Below, piece after piece: positions 46,602-58,850 of a stretch of DNA of 64,000 bases. The notes below the pieces were generated by a model. The model did no database searches. It worked only from the letters and a program-made list of their open reading frames with translations, and was not told where the DNA came from. Both the position numbers and the translations under genes were made by a program. Source of the DNA: Prostheceraeus crozeri. Lineage: Eukaryota; Platyhelminthes; Polycladida; Euryleptidae. Numbering within the stretch: the first letter of the stretch is position 1; the number at the start of each line of letters is the position of its first letter. The stretch covers positions 234,182 through 298,181 of the forward strand of contig CAJQUW010015452.1 of assembly GCA_907163375.1 (NCBI GenBank), read 5' to 3'.

Positions 46602-46832
46602 GAGGATTCTTCTCAAATTGTCGTAAATTCGTTAATTAACGAAACATTGCATTTACTGAATCGGCAACTGAATGCCATTTCCACCAACGCTCCACAGTCC
46701 GGGAGTAGTGAGGAAGAAAAGAAGTGTTTTGGGATTGTCTTCATGTTGTGTAGAGCATTAGACCATCAAAATTCTTTTTCTTTGATACGACACTGCTTTC
46801 TGCCATCAAACTATGTTTCTTGTGGATATTAT
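46602..46832 (+). CDS. Candidate exon of unknown gene
   Basis: A 77-codon frame without stops runs from an acceptor (CTGCAACCCAG) to a GTGAGC donor, phase 0 at both ends. It starts EDSSQIVVNSLINETLHLLN, has an acidic SGSSEEEKKC stretch and ends SLIRHCFLPS and CGYY. It is on the opposite strand to the carrier gene, inside carrier intron 1. The protein matches nothing I know, and no partner exon was found. A chance open frame is quite possible. Confidence 0.22.
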
Positions 46833-49800
46833 GTGAGCACACATGCTCCTGTTTTCCAATGTTCTTGGAAATAAACATTTTTGACTTTTGACACTCGTAA
46901 ATTGGCATGTGGAATGTGATGCTAAGGGTTCCGATAACGTTCATGGTTAGGGAAAGTGTAAGACAGGTAAGGGTTCCCTTTTCTCGGCACACATGTACTG
47001 ACTGTCAATCACCAGGAAGGAAAAGTTCTCGACGCTAACAATTTGTTGAAAAAGACATTGAAAGTGATGAATGGTGGTAAGATGTCAATGCAGTCTTTGA
47101 GAAGATTCGAATGGATAACATCGCATCTGAGTCACTAGTTGTAGAGATAATATAGATGCCAGTAGATTGTAGGTTCGTAAGTTTCAGCTTTTGTTCATGC
47201 AAATAGAATAGGTCTAACAACTTCAGCGATCCCTTTGCTAGACTGTTATATAAATATATAAAGTTGTGTGATAAAATATGCTCACTCGACCTTCCTCCGT
47301 TCACAATCACACATTCAAGCAAAAACTTTGTAGTTACAAATGTTCCTAGTGATTTCGATGAAACTGTTTTCTACGAATTGATTATCATAACCCCTTTCCC
47401 ACACTGCCAATCATGTTTTGCATCAAAATTTCAAGTTTTCCTTCGAAGTTCTATTACCAAAGTAGCTAACATTGAAACTAAATTTAGAATTGAATCATAT
47501 TTCACAAATATTCTTCTGCAGCATAATCCTTAATTTCAGTGAACCATTTTGGTGGCGGGACAATTAAGCCCCAGTACCTGATGTGCATCTTCGATCTTTT
47601 GCATCAATTTATCAAATTAGTCTTGTGAGTGAATGCCGTGCCTCAACTAACCTTATAGACAGGGTTTGATCAGCTTTAGGAGATAGGGACAAGTACGCCC
47701 CTCACACATTGATCAAGAATGAGAAGAAATCATTGTTATATATCTGAATCCACAAAAAAATTCAGATACGACATTAATCAATTCATTAACAAATTTCATT
47801 AATTTAATCAAGTTAACACGAACCCTAAAATGCGATTCTTCCAACTAATTTATTCAGTAAGCCACCTACTAGCAAAAGCAACGGAAAATCCCAGGTACTT
47901 AACAAAGCCATGGGCTTTTTGGTGTTTTAAAACGAGTTGGCAAAAGAGTATGCAAGGAACGATTTGGTACGCGATTCAGACAACTTGTTCTCAAAGTAGA
48001 TTGGAAAATACTACAGAAGACAGAAGTTAAGAGGACGTCCAAAATTCAAAAATGTATCAAGTCAGCACCACATCTCTCACCCAGACTTTCTGTTTTTGAT
48101 CTCCGTATGGATTCCTTCATAAGTCGTGTGAGGTGTCGATGGCAAGCTAAGCTTTCTTTCCGTTGAAAATTGACAGAAATAATCTCATAGATAATTTCTG
48201 GAAACTTTGCTAATTCGCAAGGAAAAAGAGCTCAGTCTTGACTAAAGTTGTTTGTCTTGTGTGTCGTGGAGCTAATAATGGTGAGTCAAGAATTTTGACA
48301 GCATTTGATGAGTTGTCATCAACTTAAGACATCATCAGACAAACTGACAGCAAATTCATACTGACATGTACAATAACTTTCAAAAACAGAATTGTAGAAA
48401 TTTTATACAGAAACATCTTAATGCACAACAAAACAACGATTAACCATATGTATAAAAACAAGAAATAAAAATAATGCGACAGGCACCGTAGTATTGGACT
48501 GCGTTTTTTCAATAGAAATTAAAGGAAAAATTGACCTGACTGGATAGGCCTGTAAAAAAATAAGAGTGATAAAAAGAATAATAGACATCAGAAGAATAAT
48601 GAGAGTGTCAAGTAAATAATGACAAGGATTTTCAAGTGATAGAAATTACTTACTGCTTAAAATGTTATAATTTTGAGTAAAATTACTTACTGCTTAAAAT
48701 GAAGCAGCTTATTAATGAAGCGATAGATGAAATGAAAATCTCTGAAGCTATAAAGCACGATCATAGTATCGATTCTTGGGTTCAAATTATTAATCATCAA
48801 GGCTTCTCGCAATTGAAACTTCGCCTGATCGTTGTAGCTAGTTAAACTTGTTGTGGAAAAACACAGGGTGGTTTGGGGGAAATAAATGGTTCGATTAAAT
48901 ATAATCAAAAAAACGATGGCCTATCATTTAGCATCCATATGTACCTACATCGATAGCTGTTCTTTAACATATTTTGTTTCGCAGACGCATTGCAAACTGT
49001 TGCCGTAGCACTTCATGAAAGATTTGGATGTTTTTGAAATTTGGGCCTAATTAGTTTTACTATGCAACACATGTTGTTTGACCTAGTCACGTGGAGCAAG
49101 CTAGAATCAATATGGACGATTTTTTAGCATAGTGAGATGTCAAGATCATTCACACGAAATAGCGGTTTCGATCGAATATGTGTTCATGATTTACAAAGCT
49201 CGATCGATTTTGGTTATATGAAACAGGTCCGGGGAACGAGGCAAATGCGACAAAGTTAAAAGTTTGGTCTTTGCCGTCAAAGATTCTTGCACACGTCTGC
49301 AGTTACTTTTCCTAATATTATCTGTCAAATAAGTGACAACAACATATTTGACATCACACATTTCTTAAGGGATGATCGGGTACAATGATGAAAATCCAAG
49401 ATGGGTTCGAGTTCAAGGATTTCGATCGATTAGCTACAGAAAAACGCAGTTTCAAGTCAGTGAAAGGGATGGCTCTATATCCAAAAAGAGAGATAAACCG
49501 TTACGATAGTTAGAACCTAAATTTAATATTCCTTTTTCTAACATAATTCATGATACAATATAGGCTACAATAGATATAATATAATACTCATGAAATAGGC
49601 CATTTTTAAGTTTTTTTTGAACGCATATCAATTTTAGCACTACATACATGTGGCTTACTTAAAATAGGCCTATGTGACATGAAAATGCTCTTAGCATAGA
49701 CTTGTTACAGTAGATGTCATCACATTACTGTGTAATATTGACATAAATCTACCGCCATAATGAAGTACATTAACTCTGCAGTCTTACAGAGGCCTAGATC

Positions 49801-50339
49801 CACTGAAATGTGTGAAACGTCTCTGTTCCTGGTACTGATTAACCCCTTGAGATCTTGTCCAGATCAGTTAGTCTATCAATAGGAGCGTAATTCATCATAG
49901 TCGTTTATATTTCGTTTAATATCCACAACCTCCAATCGAGATGTAATTCGCGTCAACTGTGTAAAAACGTGCTTAATGGCGTTACCCCAGTTCCATGTCG
50001 CAATTGCCGTGATTACGGGGTAAATACGACATCCAAAGTCGAGTCACTCACCTTGACGGTCCTAGCGGAAACCTATTATCTATAGCATAAATAACTTCAC
50101 GCCAGAAATCCTTAAGACTTGAAAATATTATCATGAAATTATCGTTTAATTTGAATCAATAATGACAGCGCAGTAGCTAGACATAAACATTCGACACATA
50201 TAATAGCACGTCACTGCTGTGATAATAAGGAAGTGTTGTTGTAATAACCTACTTGCTAGAGGAATGACAGAAGTACATCGTTTCTGAGTTCTACAAAGTG
50301 GGATGCACACCTTTCTACAAAAATGCAGCATTTCAGGCA
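46833..50339. other. Carrier intron 1, nothing recognised
   Basis: About 3.5 kb of AT-rich DNA. A short direct duplication, ATTACTTACTGCTTAAAATG, occurs twice at about 48644-48701. On the minus strand near 48330 there is GTCTGATGATGTCTTAAG, faintly like the Penelope 3' signature. No genes are supported. Confidence 0.35.
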
Positions 50340-50340
50340 C

Positions 50341-52560
50341 TTAGTGATTCAGAATGTTGTTTTTCTCCTTAATCGCTTCATGGAATAGTCTCATAGCAAG
50401 CTTCTGACGACGTTCAGTAAAGACAGTTGATGTACAATTACATGTTGCTCCATGTGGCCGGTTGATGATATTTTGATCCCGTTGATTAACTCGTTCTATC
50501 TTATCCTGATTTTTTTTATTAACGCAAATGAAACAGGCATAGGCATACTTAAGAACTGGACGGATAATTGTCACGTACACCATGCGTAATTCTGCACTAC
50601 TAGCAAAATGTTTCATTGTCAGGAGTATGTACAATTGCCGTTGAAGTGATATTATTCATGTTTGTCCCATCTAACTTACTTGCTTGCCTCCCCGCTTCCC
50701 GTCCTTGTTCATGTTGAACGGGTATCAGACGGTTGTTACTTTCTGATGGCGCGCCTCCACTCCTGTCGGTCGTAGCGTGAAGATCCTCGGAGACGACACG
50801 ACCTTGTTTTCCTTGGTCTTTTTCTCGGTCTTATGACTTTGACCTCCAACTGGAAAAATATTTTCGTCCGGTCATTCTCATCTCTTCTCAGAATGTGTTG
50901 GTACCATCGCAGTCTTCTTCGCAGAACAACGGAAATACTTTCCAGGTTCATCTTCTTGTCTGCTTACCCCTGCATCCATCGGAAAGCCTCACACCGCACA
51001 TTCATCTCACCATTGCCTTTTCTGTTCTTTCAATCTTCATGATCTGATCACTTTTCACGGCCAACATCTCACTCCCGTACATATCGCGCTACGGACACAA
51101 GCAGAATACACCTGGCCTTTCCTTTTCAAGCTTTGGATGTCAGGAAGGATGCAGGTTCCTCCATCCATACTTCGTAGTCACTGCAAGGTCGGATCCACCT
51201 GCAGCACTCAACATGTCACCAAGGTGACAGAAGGACTTTACTGAACTGAAACGGGTGCCACCCAATTAACTCGGCAAACTTAGTCGGAGTCTCTACCTGA
51301 GGGCGTCCCGAGAATTTCACATTTTTTCGCCTGAAGATAATCACGGAGTAGTGATTGAAATTAGTAACACTATAAAATAGATAAGATAACATCAAATTAT
51401 TCTTGACTCTTCCCTATCAACAAAATATGCTCTTTAGTCAAGACATTTTCAAATACGTCCCGAACACCTTGGGTACACAAGATGACACGCAGCTGCGTTT
51501 GAAGTTCCCTTCACACCACTGCATCGTTTGAGGATCCAGCGGTCGCACGCGCCGCACTTAATGGAATTCGTGCCAACCGCTTGTATGCAAACTCCGCATG
51601 GTCAATTCCCTACTGTTAGAGGTCTATCTAAGGTCACATAATAGTGACCCCGAGTATTGTTACTTCACAGAATTATGCAATGTTGCATTGATAAGTAACA
51701 CTAGTCCAAGATCACCTTTTTTCGCTTTTTTCGCAAGACATGGAGTTCTCCTTGCTTAAATTAATATCAATAAAATTCTTCTTGTACCAATTTTCCACGT
51801 TCAGGGTCTCGGCCTGTATTGTTTGTTTGCGATGTGTTGAATACATCTATCGGAAAATCAAAGTGACATCATCAGCAAATTTTACAGTTGATGTTGAAGG
51901 ATGACAAGCTTTATAGTTGCTGATATACCAACATGGAAAGGGTTAGGAATGGATCCTTGACCCACTACAGAATTAGACAAGAAGGTTTCAGACAGAAAGC
52001 GTCCAATTTTGAATTGACACATTCGCTCATCCTCAGTACTCCTGAATCCATTCAGAAAACATGTAGTGAAATCAGTGTGGAGCGGCTTCTCTGAACTGAA
52101 TGTTGGCAATTGAATGATCAATACTGTGAAAAGCTCGTCTAACATCAAAAGTAAGCAATGCAGATCTATCTGATTATATAAAATCGTGATTTTTTACCAG
52201 GCTTTCAATAATTGTCATAATGCTGTCACAAAACACTGGTCTAAATTTGTTGATGATTAACTTTTCTACGATTTTCGATCCTGTGCACGTCATTTTGTTC
52301 TGAAGTCGTAATATTTCAGCTGGCTCTGATTTTGTGATCGGTGTGGTGATTCCAATTTCCATTAACCTGGGGGATATTTCTGCTGTTAATAAGGAGACAT
52401 TCGAAAGTATGCGAATGAGTCAGGATTTCAGATGTCAACCGGTGAAGCTGGTGGTCATCAACATTCAAAAACGATGCAAAGAATCTGGCAGCCATCATCA
52501 ATCTCGATAACACAGCGGCAGGAATTACTGGCAGGTTTCCGCAAATTACTGCCACAACTC
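50341..52560 (-). mobile_element. Decayed LINE (RT and C-terminus), interrupted
   Basis: On the minus strand, RT pieces appear at 52174-52362 (ITTPITKSEPAE, SKIVEKLIINKF) and 51882-52148 (IGRFLSETFLSNS, QGSIPNPF, the QGSxLGP block). The C-terminal part is at 50341-50634 (VYVTIIRPVLKYAYACF, DKIERVNQRDQNII). Their order fits a single CR1/jockey-like LINE on the minus strand, heavily decayed by stops and frame changes. A different LINE fragment lies between them (50690-51360). The pieces could instead be separate insertions. Confidence 0.6.
50690..51360 (-). mobile_element. Second LINE C-terminal fragment (RTE-like)
   Basis: The minus strand contains CHLGDMLSAAGGSDLAVTT, RTEKAMV, then LESISVVLRRRLRWYQHILR, RPRKRPRKTR and RQEWRRAI, with PVQHEQGR near the end. 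These are post-RT motifs of an RTE-like family. The frame changes several times. It lies inside the span of the more decayed LINE, so it is probably the later insertion. Confidence 0.7.
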
Positions 52561-53067
52561 CTCAATCACCAAATTGATGATATGCCCATACAACGTCCCC
52601 AATCCATTTCTTTTGATTTATTCTCCGGTCTGTATAGTGTTATTGCTCCAATCTTACCACTTTCTTAAAATTGTATAAGCCTAGCTGTTATATTCTAAAA
52701 TTGCGCAGGTCTGCCTTTGCATGCTGGTTCTTCTATTGATAAACTATCGATTTCTTCATTGCTGCTTTGCTGACAAACGTTATGACTATTACAAAATAAC
52801 TATTAACATTATATCAGTCATTTAACAAAATGACTATTACAGTTGCTTAAGCATGTTTCTATAAAACGCAATTGATTTTATGTTGAGATGAGAGTGACAT
52901 TTAGACAAGAAATAATAGCGCCACCAATCCACACATTAATGAAAAAGAGTAATTAATATACATGTGTGCCGTACCGGTACCTCGTTCGAGCACAAGTTGA
53001 ACTTTCGAAAAGAAAGCAATTGAGACCAATAATGCGCTACCAATAAATTTCGAATGATATCACTTAC
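52561..53067. other. Carrier intron 1, nothing recognised
   Basis: AT-rich unique sequence next to the exon 1 donor. No feature supported. Confidence 0.35.
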
Positions 53068-53125
53068 CACCACAAATTAATTTCAATCCGTTCTCATACC
53101 GGAAAATAGTTGAGGAGTCGCTCAT
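53068..53125 (-). CDS. SLC25A16-like carrier, exon 1
   Basis: ATG at 53125-53123 opens a 58-bp coding exon encoding MSDSSTIFRYENGLKLICG plus one base. It ends at a strong GTAAGT donor. The trailing G joins GT of exon 2 to give GGT, so the protein runs ...ICGG-IAGCCAKTT..., matching the 'FLAGGIAGCCAKTT' junction of relatives. The start is chosen because the residues before the first membrane helix have typical length. There is no mitochondrial presequence, as usual for carriers. The 5' untranslated part must lie just above 53125. Confidence 0.88.
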
Positions 53126-53265
53126 TCTACAATGTTATTCATACAACGAGGTAAAAATATGCTGAAGTGTCTTTGAAATGATTGTAGCATTGTTCGACTT
53201 ATTCGAAGAAATTTTATGATTTGAATAAAATTTCGAAATTTTCTACTACAATTCCAAAATTCGCT

Positions 53266-53495
53266 AAAATTCTGCCGACAAAGTTAAACCTGGTTAAACC
53301 GATAGAGTAAGTACTCAATGGCTAAACTCATTTCAACCTACTTAATTATTCTGCCGGTAGAGCATTCAGCTAACTTTATGAACGACGGCAAGACGCTGAA
53401 ATCGAATGAATATTCTGCCGTTTTCGATGCCATGCCGTCGTTCATTAAGTCGTCTGAAAATTCTGCCGGCAGTATATTAAATCGGTTTAAAATAC
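53266..53495. mobile_element. Hairpin MITE-like element upstream of carrier exon 1
   Basis: Both ends contain AAAATTCTGCCG words and AAACCGAT/ATCGGTTT. In the middle, GAACGACGGCA and TGCCGTCGTTC are perfect inverted copies, so the 230-bp block can fold back on itself. It lies 140-370 bp upstream of the carrier start codon, within the likely promoter. Confidence 0.4.
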
Positions 53496-53731
53496 TATTA
53501 CTCTATGCTCTAATACATATATTTTGTCAATTTTGATAAAGTGTTCTCAACCTTGCATCATTGAAATCTATTACTATTGGATCTTCATGAGATGCACACG
53601 ACATGTATATAATATTAAGATGAAATTTTCTACGACAATTCGGATGCAGTCGGAGAAGTTTGTCTGAAATCCCTATGATATCTCGAGATTTGCACTAGAA
53701 TCATCAGATTATCATTTTGAATCTCTTTTGA

Positions 53732-54018
53732 CATTTTGTGAATGATATTATTAAATGATTAATCTTTCGACGCACGATCTTTTTCTTATTACGAATTATA
53801 TTTCGGCGGACCGCCATTGTCAATCAATTTTACAGTATACACAGTGTGATTTGAAATCAAATTCAGCAACATGTAACAAGAAGAATGCCAAAATATCATT
53901 GGTAAAGTTGAAGATAAGTCAAAGACAGAGAAGTTAAACGTTCATGACCACATAGCACTTTTTATGTGCTAGCTTTTCATCACATCTGCCATAGCATGTA
54001 ATTATATACCATAGTCTC
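53732..54018 (-). repeat. Left arm of a 287-bp inverted repeat (Penelope-like 3' region)
   Basis: This is almost exactly the reverse complement of 56239-56526. It follows the stop of a GIY-YIG frame on the minus strand, so it is read as the 3' region of that Penelope-like piece. It holds GTGATGAAAAGCTAGCAC, a loop and GTGCTATG on that strand, a weak hammerhead-like layout. Confidence 0.75.
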
Positions 54019-54061
54019 TTAATGCTGTGATGTCAATGTAGGTAATTTCGATTGATTCCAT

Positions 54062-54767
54062 TCATTTTTTGTTATTTATGAGTGTCACTTGTTGTTGATT
54101 TTTGTTTCTGATTGTTACAGCTTCGGTTATCTGTCTTTCCATTGCGTTGTTATGGTACACCCCGGTTACGTTCATGTTAAAATTTTGTTTGATTCCTTCA
54201 TGCTGGGTTTCACAGTGTCTCCATAATACAGATGCTTCTTGTTTTTCATTCAATTGTTTGACATGTTGATTTCCCCTCTTTTTTGTATTTCTTGACATCT
54301 CTGCCGCATATATTGCTTTACAATTGTCACATTCTATTTTATCCGTCACTCCTGATGTCTCACAATTTCCTTTGCCGTTTGACTTACATACTAGACATTC
54401 ACTTTCACATTTAGCTTTCTGAAAAGGATGGGATTTTTGTAATTTTGATTTAAGCGTTGTTCCAGTTTTTTCGATGACCTTTATTCTTAAACCGTTATCC
54501 TGAACTTGTTTTTCACATTTTCTTTTCAAAACCGAATTAGGTGTTGCTGTAATAAAGAGAACACTTTTGTCATTTCCTCTGATACCCATTTTTCTTTCTT
54601 TTCTTTTTTTTTCTCCTCTCAATATATCTCCATGTTTTTGGTCGATACATTGGACGTACATTCTTATCTTCATCTTCAATTATGCAATCGTATGCATGAA
54701 GTGCCGACTTCGTAACTTGTGATCTAAATTTAGCATTATAACCTGCGAATTGTATCCGTTTTACCAT
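54062..54767 (-). mobile_element. Penelope-like element fragment with GIY-YIG-type domain
   Basis: The longest minus-strand frame (54062-54679) has KLQKSHPFQKAKCESECLVC, a Cys-rich lead-in, and YAAEMSRNTKKRGNQHVKQL, the degenerate YIG-xxR part of a GIY-YIG domain. It ends VLWRHCETQHEG and VTGVYHNNAMERQITEAV. Further upstream the minus strand at 54570-54767 carries FAGYNAKFRSQVTKSALHAY, typical of the region before this domain. It is a broken C-terminal remnant with no reverse transcriptase beside it. Confidence 0.65.
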
Positions 54768-54777
54768 TTCTGTTAAT

Positions 54778-56209
54778 CTATCTTTTGGCCAGGCATAAAT
54801 GGTGAGTTGAAGTCATTCATTCAGTCATGCGATGTCTGTATGACATTCCGGTCCAGTAATCCTCATGAACCTATTCTGTCTCAAGAACTAGCAGAGGGTC
54901 CATGGGATAAAGTAGCAGTGGATCTGTGTGATTTTCATGGGCGTCAGTTGCTAGTGGTAGTCGATTATTACAGTAATTACATTGAAGTGGCACGTGTGAC
55001 GAACACCAGCTCTAAGGTGGTCATACAAACCTTGAGTGAGATGTTTGCCAGGTACGGTGGTCCGCGTGTCTTAGTGTCAGACAACGGTCCCCAGTTCTCG
55101 TCGTCTGAATTCACTCGATTCTGCCCTGAATGGGGCACGAACCACAGAAGGTCCAGTCCACTGCATCCTCAATCGAATGGGAAGGCTGAAAATGGTGTAC
55201 GTACGATAAAGAGATTGTTTGAAAAGTGCAGAGAAGACCGAGTCTCAGAGTTCAGAGCTCTTCTTGATTGGCGTAACACTCCGTCCGAGGGTTTTGGCAC
55301 TAGCCCAGCACAGCGCTTCTTTGGGAGAAGATGTAGGACCCTTTTGGCCAGTCTGTCCAACTCTTCTTGAGCCGCAGTTTGGTGTAGAACTGAAACGAAG
55401 GATGAGATGAAAGTGCGAAAAGGAAAAGCAAAAGTTTTATCATGATAGAACTAGCAGGCCCCTCATGTCCCCTTAGAGAAGGACAGGCCATTCGTATGCG
55501 ACTTCCCGGTCAGGTTAGATGGAGTTCCCTGTGAGGTATGTGAGAAGGCTCAGCGCACAAATCGTATCTGGTTCGCGTACATGGCGCTCAGTATAGAAGG
55601 AACAGAAAGCAGCTGCTAGTGGACAGAGCAGAACAAAGCACAGCTGATCTTAGTGACCACATCAGCCTGGCGCTGATCCTACGTCTGCGTCATGGGAACG
55701 ATGCGAACCAAGAGATCGTTCGCTCATGGTCCAAGGCTCCAACACTCAACGACGTCCAGGATGGGGACTGTCCCGACTCGAATCGACCGGCCCAAGATGA
55801 GGGTGAGGCCACCGACAACCGAGTCATTCAAGTGGAGAAGTGGTGCGATGGCGCGGGCGACGGAAGGAGGAAAGCGATGTGGAATTGAAATCACCTGTTA
55901 TCGAGACTGCTGACACTACACTACAGTGCGACGATCGAATCGCCAATGTCGATTGCCACACTACCTGAATGATTACGTTCTTCCTTAATCCTTTCTCTGC
56001 GGATTGGAAGAGTTATCCTTTCTTTGATGGGGAGGATGTGACGTTTGATCATAGAGTATATATGTGTTTGACGTTATATCCGAATGTAAATATTATGTTT
56101 GTGTTTAAAGCGGTATAAATCAAAGACAGAGTTTCGATTGTGAGCGTGAAGGTCACAACAATGAAATACACGTGAACGCGTTTCTGTTAAAAACCATCGT
56201 TCTGCTACA
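54778..56209 (+). mobile_element. Ty3/gypsy LTR retrotransposon fossil (integrase and 3' LTR)
   Basis: The piece opens with FWPGINGELKSF and SCDVCMTF of the integrase zinc region. The catalytic core (54807-55370) follows, with VDLCDFHG, VSDNGPQFSS and NGKAENGVRT giving the D, D, E layout, then DWRNTPSEG and SPAQRFFGRR. It resembles K02A2.6-type gypsy integrases. Degraded downstream sequence reaches a purine-rich tract (GATGGGGAGGA) and a short 3' LTR. Gag, protease, reverse transcriptase and the 5' LTR are absent. It is a broken, 5'-truncated fossil with a few further breaks, lodged inside the inverted structure. Confidence 0.8.
56037..56209 (+). repeat. Gypsy 3' LTR, about 173 bp
   Basis: It begins TGTGACGTTTGATC immediately after the purine tract and ends CGTTCTGCTACA, so it has TG...CA ends. 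No 5' partner is present, so age cannot be estimated from LTR divergence. Confidence 0.65.
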
Positions 56210-56238
56210 AATCAAGTACATAAACTAGAATCGTTATT

Positions 56239-56526
56239 GAGACTATGGTATATAATTACATGCTATGGCAGATGTGATGAAAAGCTAGCACATAAAAAGT
56301 GCTATGTGGTCATGAACGTTTAACTTCTCTGTCTTTGACTTATCTTCAACTTTACCAATGATATTTTGGCATTCTTCTTGTTACATGTTGCTGAATTTGA
56401 TTTCAAATCACACTGTGTATACTGTAAAATTGATTGACAATGGCGGTCCGCCGAAATATAATTCGTAATAAGAAAAAGATCGTGCGTCGAAAGATTAATT
56501 ATTTAATAATATCATTCACAAAATGT
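56239..56526 (+). repeat. Right arm of the 287-bp inverted repeat
   Basis: Inverted copy of 53732-54018. It starts GAGACTATGGTATATAATTA and ends CATTCACAAAATGT. One of the few differences is near the outer end (ATTATTTAAT against the arm's counterpart). No clear target duplication flanks the pair. Confidence 0.75.
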
Positions 56527-57864
56527 TATCTAAATCTTTCTTTAGAAATTCATTTGAGATTGCTAAAAAATCCCTTTTGAGAAGAAGATGGAAATTCGGT
56601 TGTTCTCGCCGAAAGAATTATGGTCGATGAAAACCCCCGATGTTTATAATTTATTGCTACCTATTAAATTGCTACCTAATTGAATATATTGTATTCATTT
56701 GTTCACAAATACAGCCCACAAATTGAAACTCTTTTAGTATTGTGCTGCTATTAAGTGGATGTATGGAATTTGGTCACCGATTTATATATTTCGAAATTTT
56801 GACTTTTTGTAAACCGGAATCAATATTTAAAATATTCCATATTAAGCATTTCATAATTCACCTTGAGACTGATTTGGTTCGGGATTGACGATCTAAAGCA
56901 CATTTTGAGAATCATGCTAACTATCCAAAATGCATGAAATAATAATTCTCCATGAAAATTACAAACGGATTTTGATGTTGGCCTTGTTCTATGGTTGGAT
57001 ATCTAATACAAGGAGTACTGTAGAACCTAATGTTTGTTGGTCTGCAAGTACAGCTTTGTATTTCAAGCTATTGTCTTTTTAAAAATCTAGAGATCGTCGC
57101 CTGCCGAGCAGCGGAAGTCATTATCGATACTCAGCCATTGCCCTACTAGCTTCATGCTCTATGCCACTAAAGTGAACAAAAGTGAAATTCCGAAGTTTCT
57201 GATTGCATCATTGCGACTGTGTGTCATGACACATTGACAATTTGCAAGACATGGACATACATTACTGTATCATCCATGCTTTTCAGCATTAGCCATATTT
57301 AAAGCAACAAATAACAGATGAAGTTTGCAAGTTTTCTATCTCCCTTTGCCTAGTCGTCTTTTCGAGTGGGAGAAATCACATGGACTTAGCTTGTTCCTTT
57401 GGCATCAAGCATCCATTCCGAGAGGTATAGACACCTACGCTTCATGTTCTATAAGATAAAAGTTAAAGTTGTTTCAGCTTTACCGACTTGTGCATGATGA
57501 TGAAGCCATCATTCTGTGAGACTACTGACAGCAACACCTGTAACCTTTGCATCTAGTATCTAACAGAAAAAGAAACCAAAATGGTGCAATTGTTTGTTTA
57601 TAAGCACACATTAATTTGAGTTTGAATGTGTTTCAAGGAAAACATGTTTCCAGATGCCGAATTTGCAATCGTTGTCATTAGTCCATTCAATTATCAAAAA
57701 CCTAGTTGCACATTCGCATAATTTGGTGAACATCAACATTCCTCTTAATAACTTGCAGGTATAGGGCCTATGAAGGTCTAACTCTCTTTCTCTCTTTACA
57801 TCTCGCTCTCCATCTCGCTCGCGCACGCGCTCTCCTTCACTTTAGTGCCCAATTCTTTCCAACT
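56527..57864. other. Intergenic, nothing recognised
   Basis: AT-rich DNA. A CT-rich patch with CGCTCTCC and CGCGCACGCGC lies at about 57780-57835. No genes are supported. Confidence 0.35.
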
Positions 57865-57945
57865 TCTGGACACTTTCGAGTATTGATATCCAGGCAAAAC
57901 ACTCGAGTACAGTGGTCAGACCACTTTGCCACGTAGACGATGAGG
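57865..57945 (-). mobile_element. tRNA-derived SINE, copy 3 (decayed)
   Basis: The minus strand reads GTCTACGTGGCAAAGTGGTC and later ACTCGAAAGTGTCCAGAAG, matching the head and tail landmarks of copies at 12.4 and 29.7 kb. The B box is degenerate. Confidence 0.5.
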
Positions 57946-58270
57946 GTGGGCCACCAGTGTAGGCCTATACTTGCTTTACGTGACTGATAGTTTATGTGAC
58001 TGATAGTTTATGATTTCCTGCGGTGAAGATCATGCTTAAAAAGGGCAAATAAGTAGCAAATTTTAATTTTTCTGAATTCTGATGCGTTTATTATTATTAC
58101 ACAGCCGTTACTGAATCCTGTAAAGTTAGCATGTAGTTTTTCACTTTGTTGTGGAAAAGTTCGTCACTAGAAAAATCATCATGATTCATTCTCTGAGAAA
58201 GATTGTGTATTTTTTAGGGTTGTGATAGAACATCAAATCTCTATATGTCAGAGATATTTTTGGCATTCTA

Positions 58271-58390
58271 GATATTGAGACTGTAGCATTGAGATCTCGA
58301 CTATTCCAGATGAATAGCCTATAAAATGAATAGCCGAGATATTGAGATTGTAGCATTGAGATCGCTACTATTCAAGATGAATACCCTACT
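58271..58390. repeat. Tandem duplication, 67-bp unit
   Basis: GATATTGAGACTGTAGCATT at 58271 recurs as GATATTGAGATTGTAGCATT at 58338. The following ATGAATAGCC region is duplicated too. The second copy is incomplete and differs at several bases. Confidence 0.65.
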
Positions 58391-58850
58391 GTTCAATCTG
58401 CTTAATCTGAGCTACATGCTAGAAATGATGATACATTATGCATTGTACCTGGATTGTGGCTTCCGTTCCCTGCAAGAGACTTGAATTAATCTCTAATAGG
58501 TATCGGTAGACACATGTATTTCATGAGTCACCAAGTAAGTCATCCTAAGATAAGTGCAACTGTCAAATCATAGTGCAGACATAAGAGAAACTGCTTTTCT
58601 TGCACTTTAGCTTGAATTATTGATTTAATTATCACGTGGAAAGCAGCCGGTCACCAGCATTTACGGAAAACGCATGCAAGCACTAGGTACTGCATTAAAT
58701 ATATAAGTTTTATTAAATAGAATATCGTTTTGTAATTTTAAGCATTTCTGTAAACTTCTTTCAGTTTTTCTGTATAGATCTTTTCCTTTTGTGCTGATTT
58801 GTTTAAAAGCAATCTTTGAATACCAGATATTATTAGATAAAAAAATTCGA

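Noticed and set aside
48295-48375. Another Penelope 3' hammerhead-like end
   Set aside because: Only a short palindromic phrase around GTCTGATGATG is visible; the GAAA strand is absent and no coding remnant is nearby.
54778-55620. A Ginger-type DNA transposon using a gypsy-like integrase
   Set aside because: Long inverted repeats around an integrase would fit Ginger, but the integrase is followed by a purine tract and a TG...CA 3' LTR, which marks a gypsy fragment.
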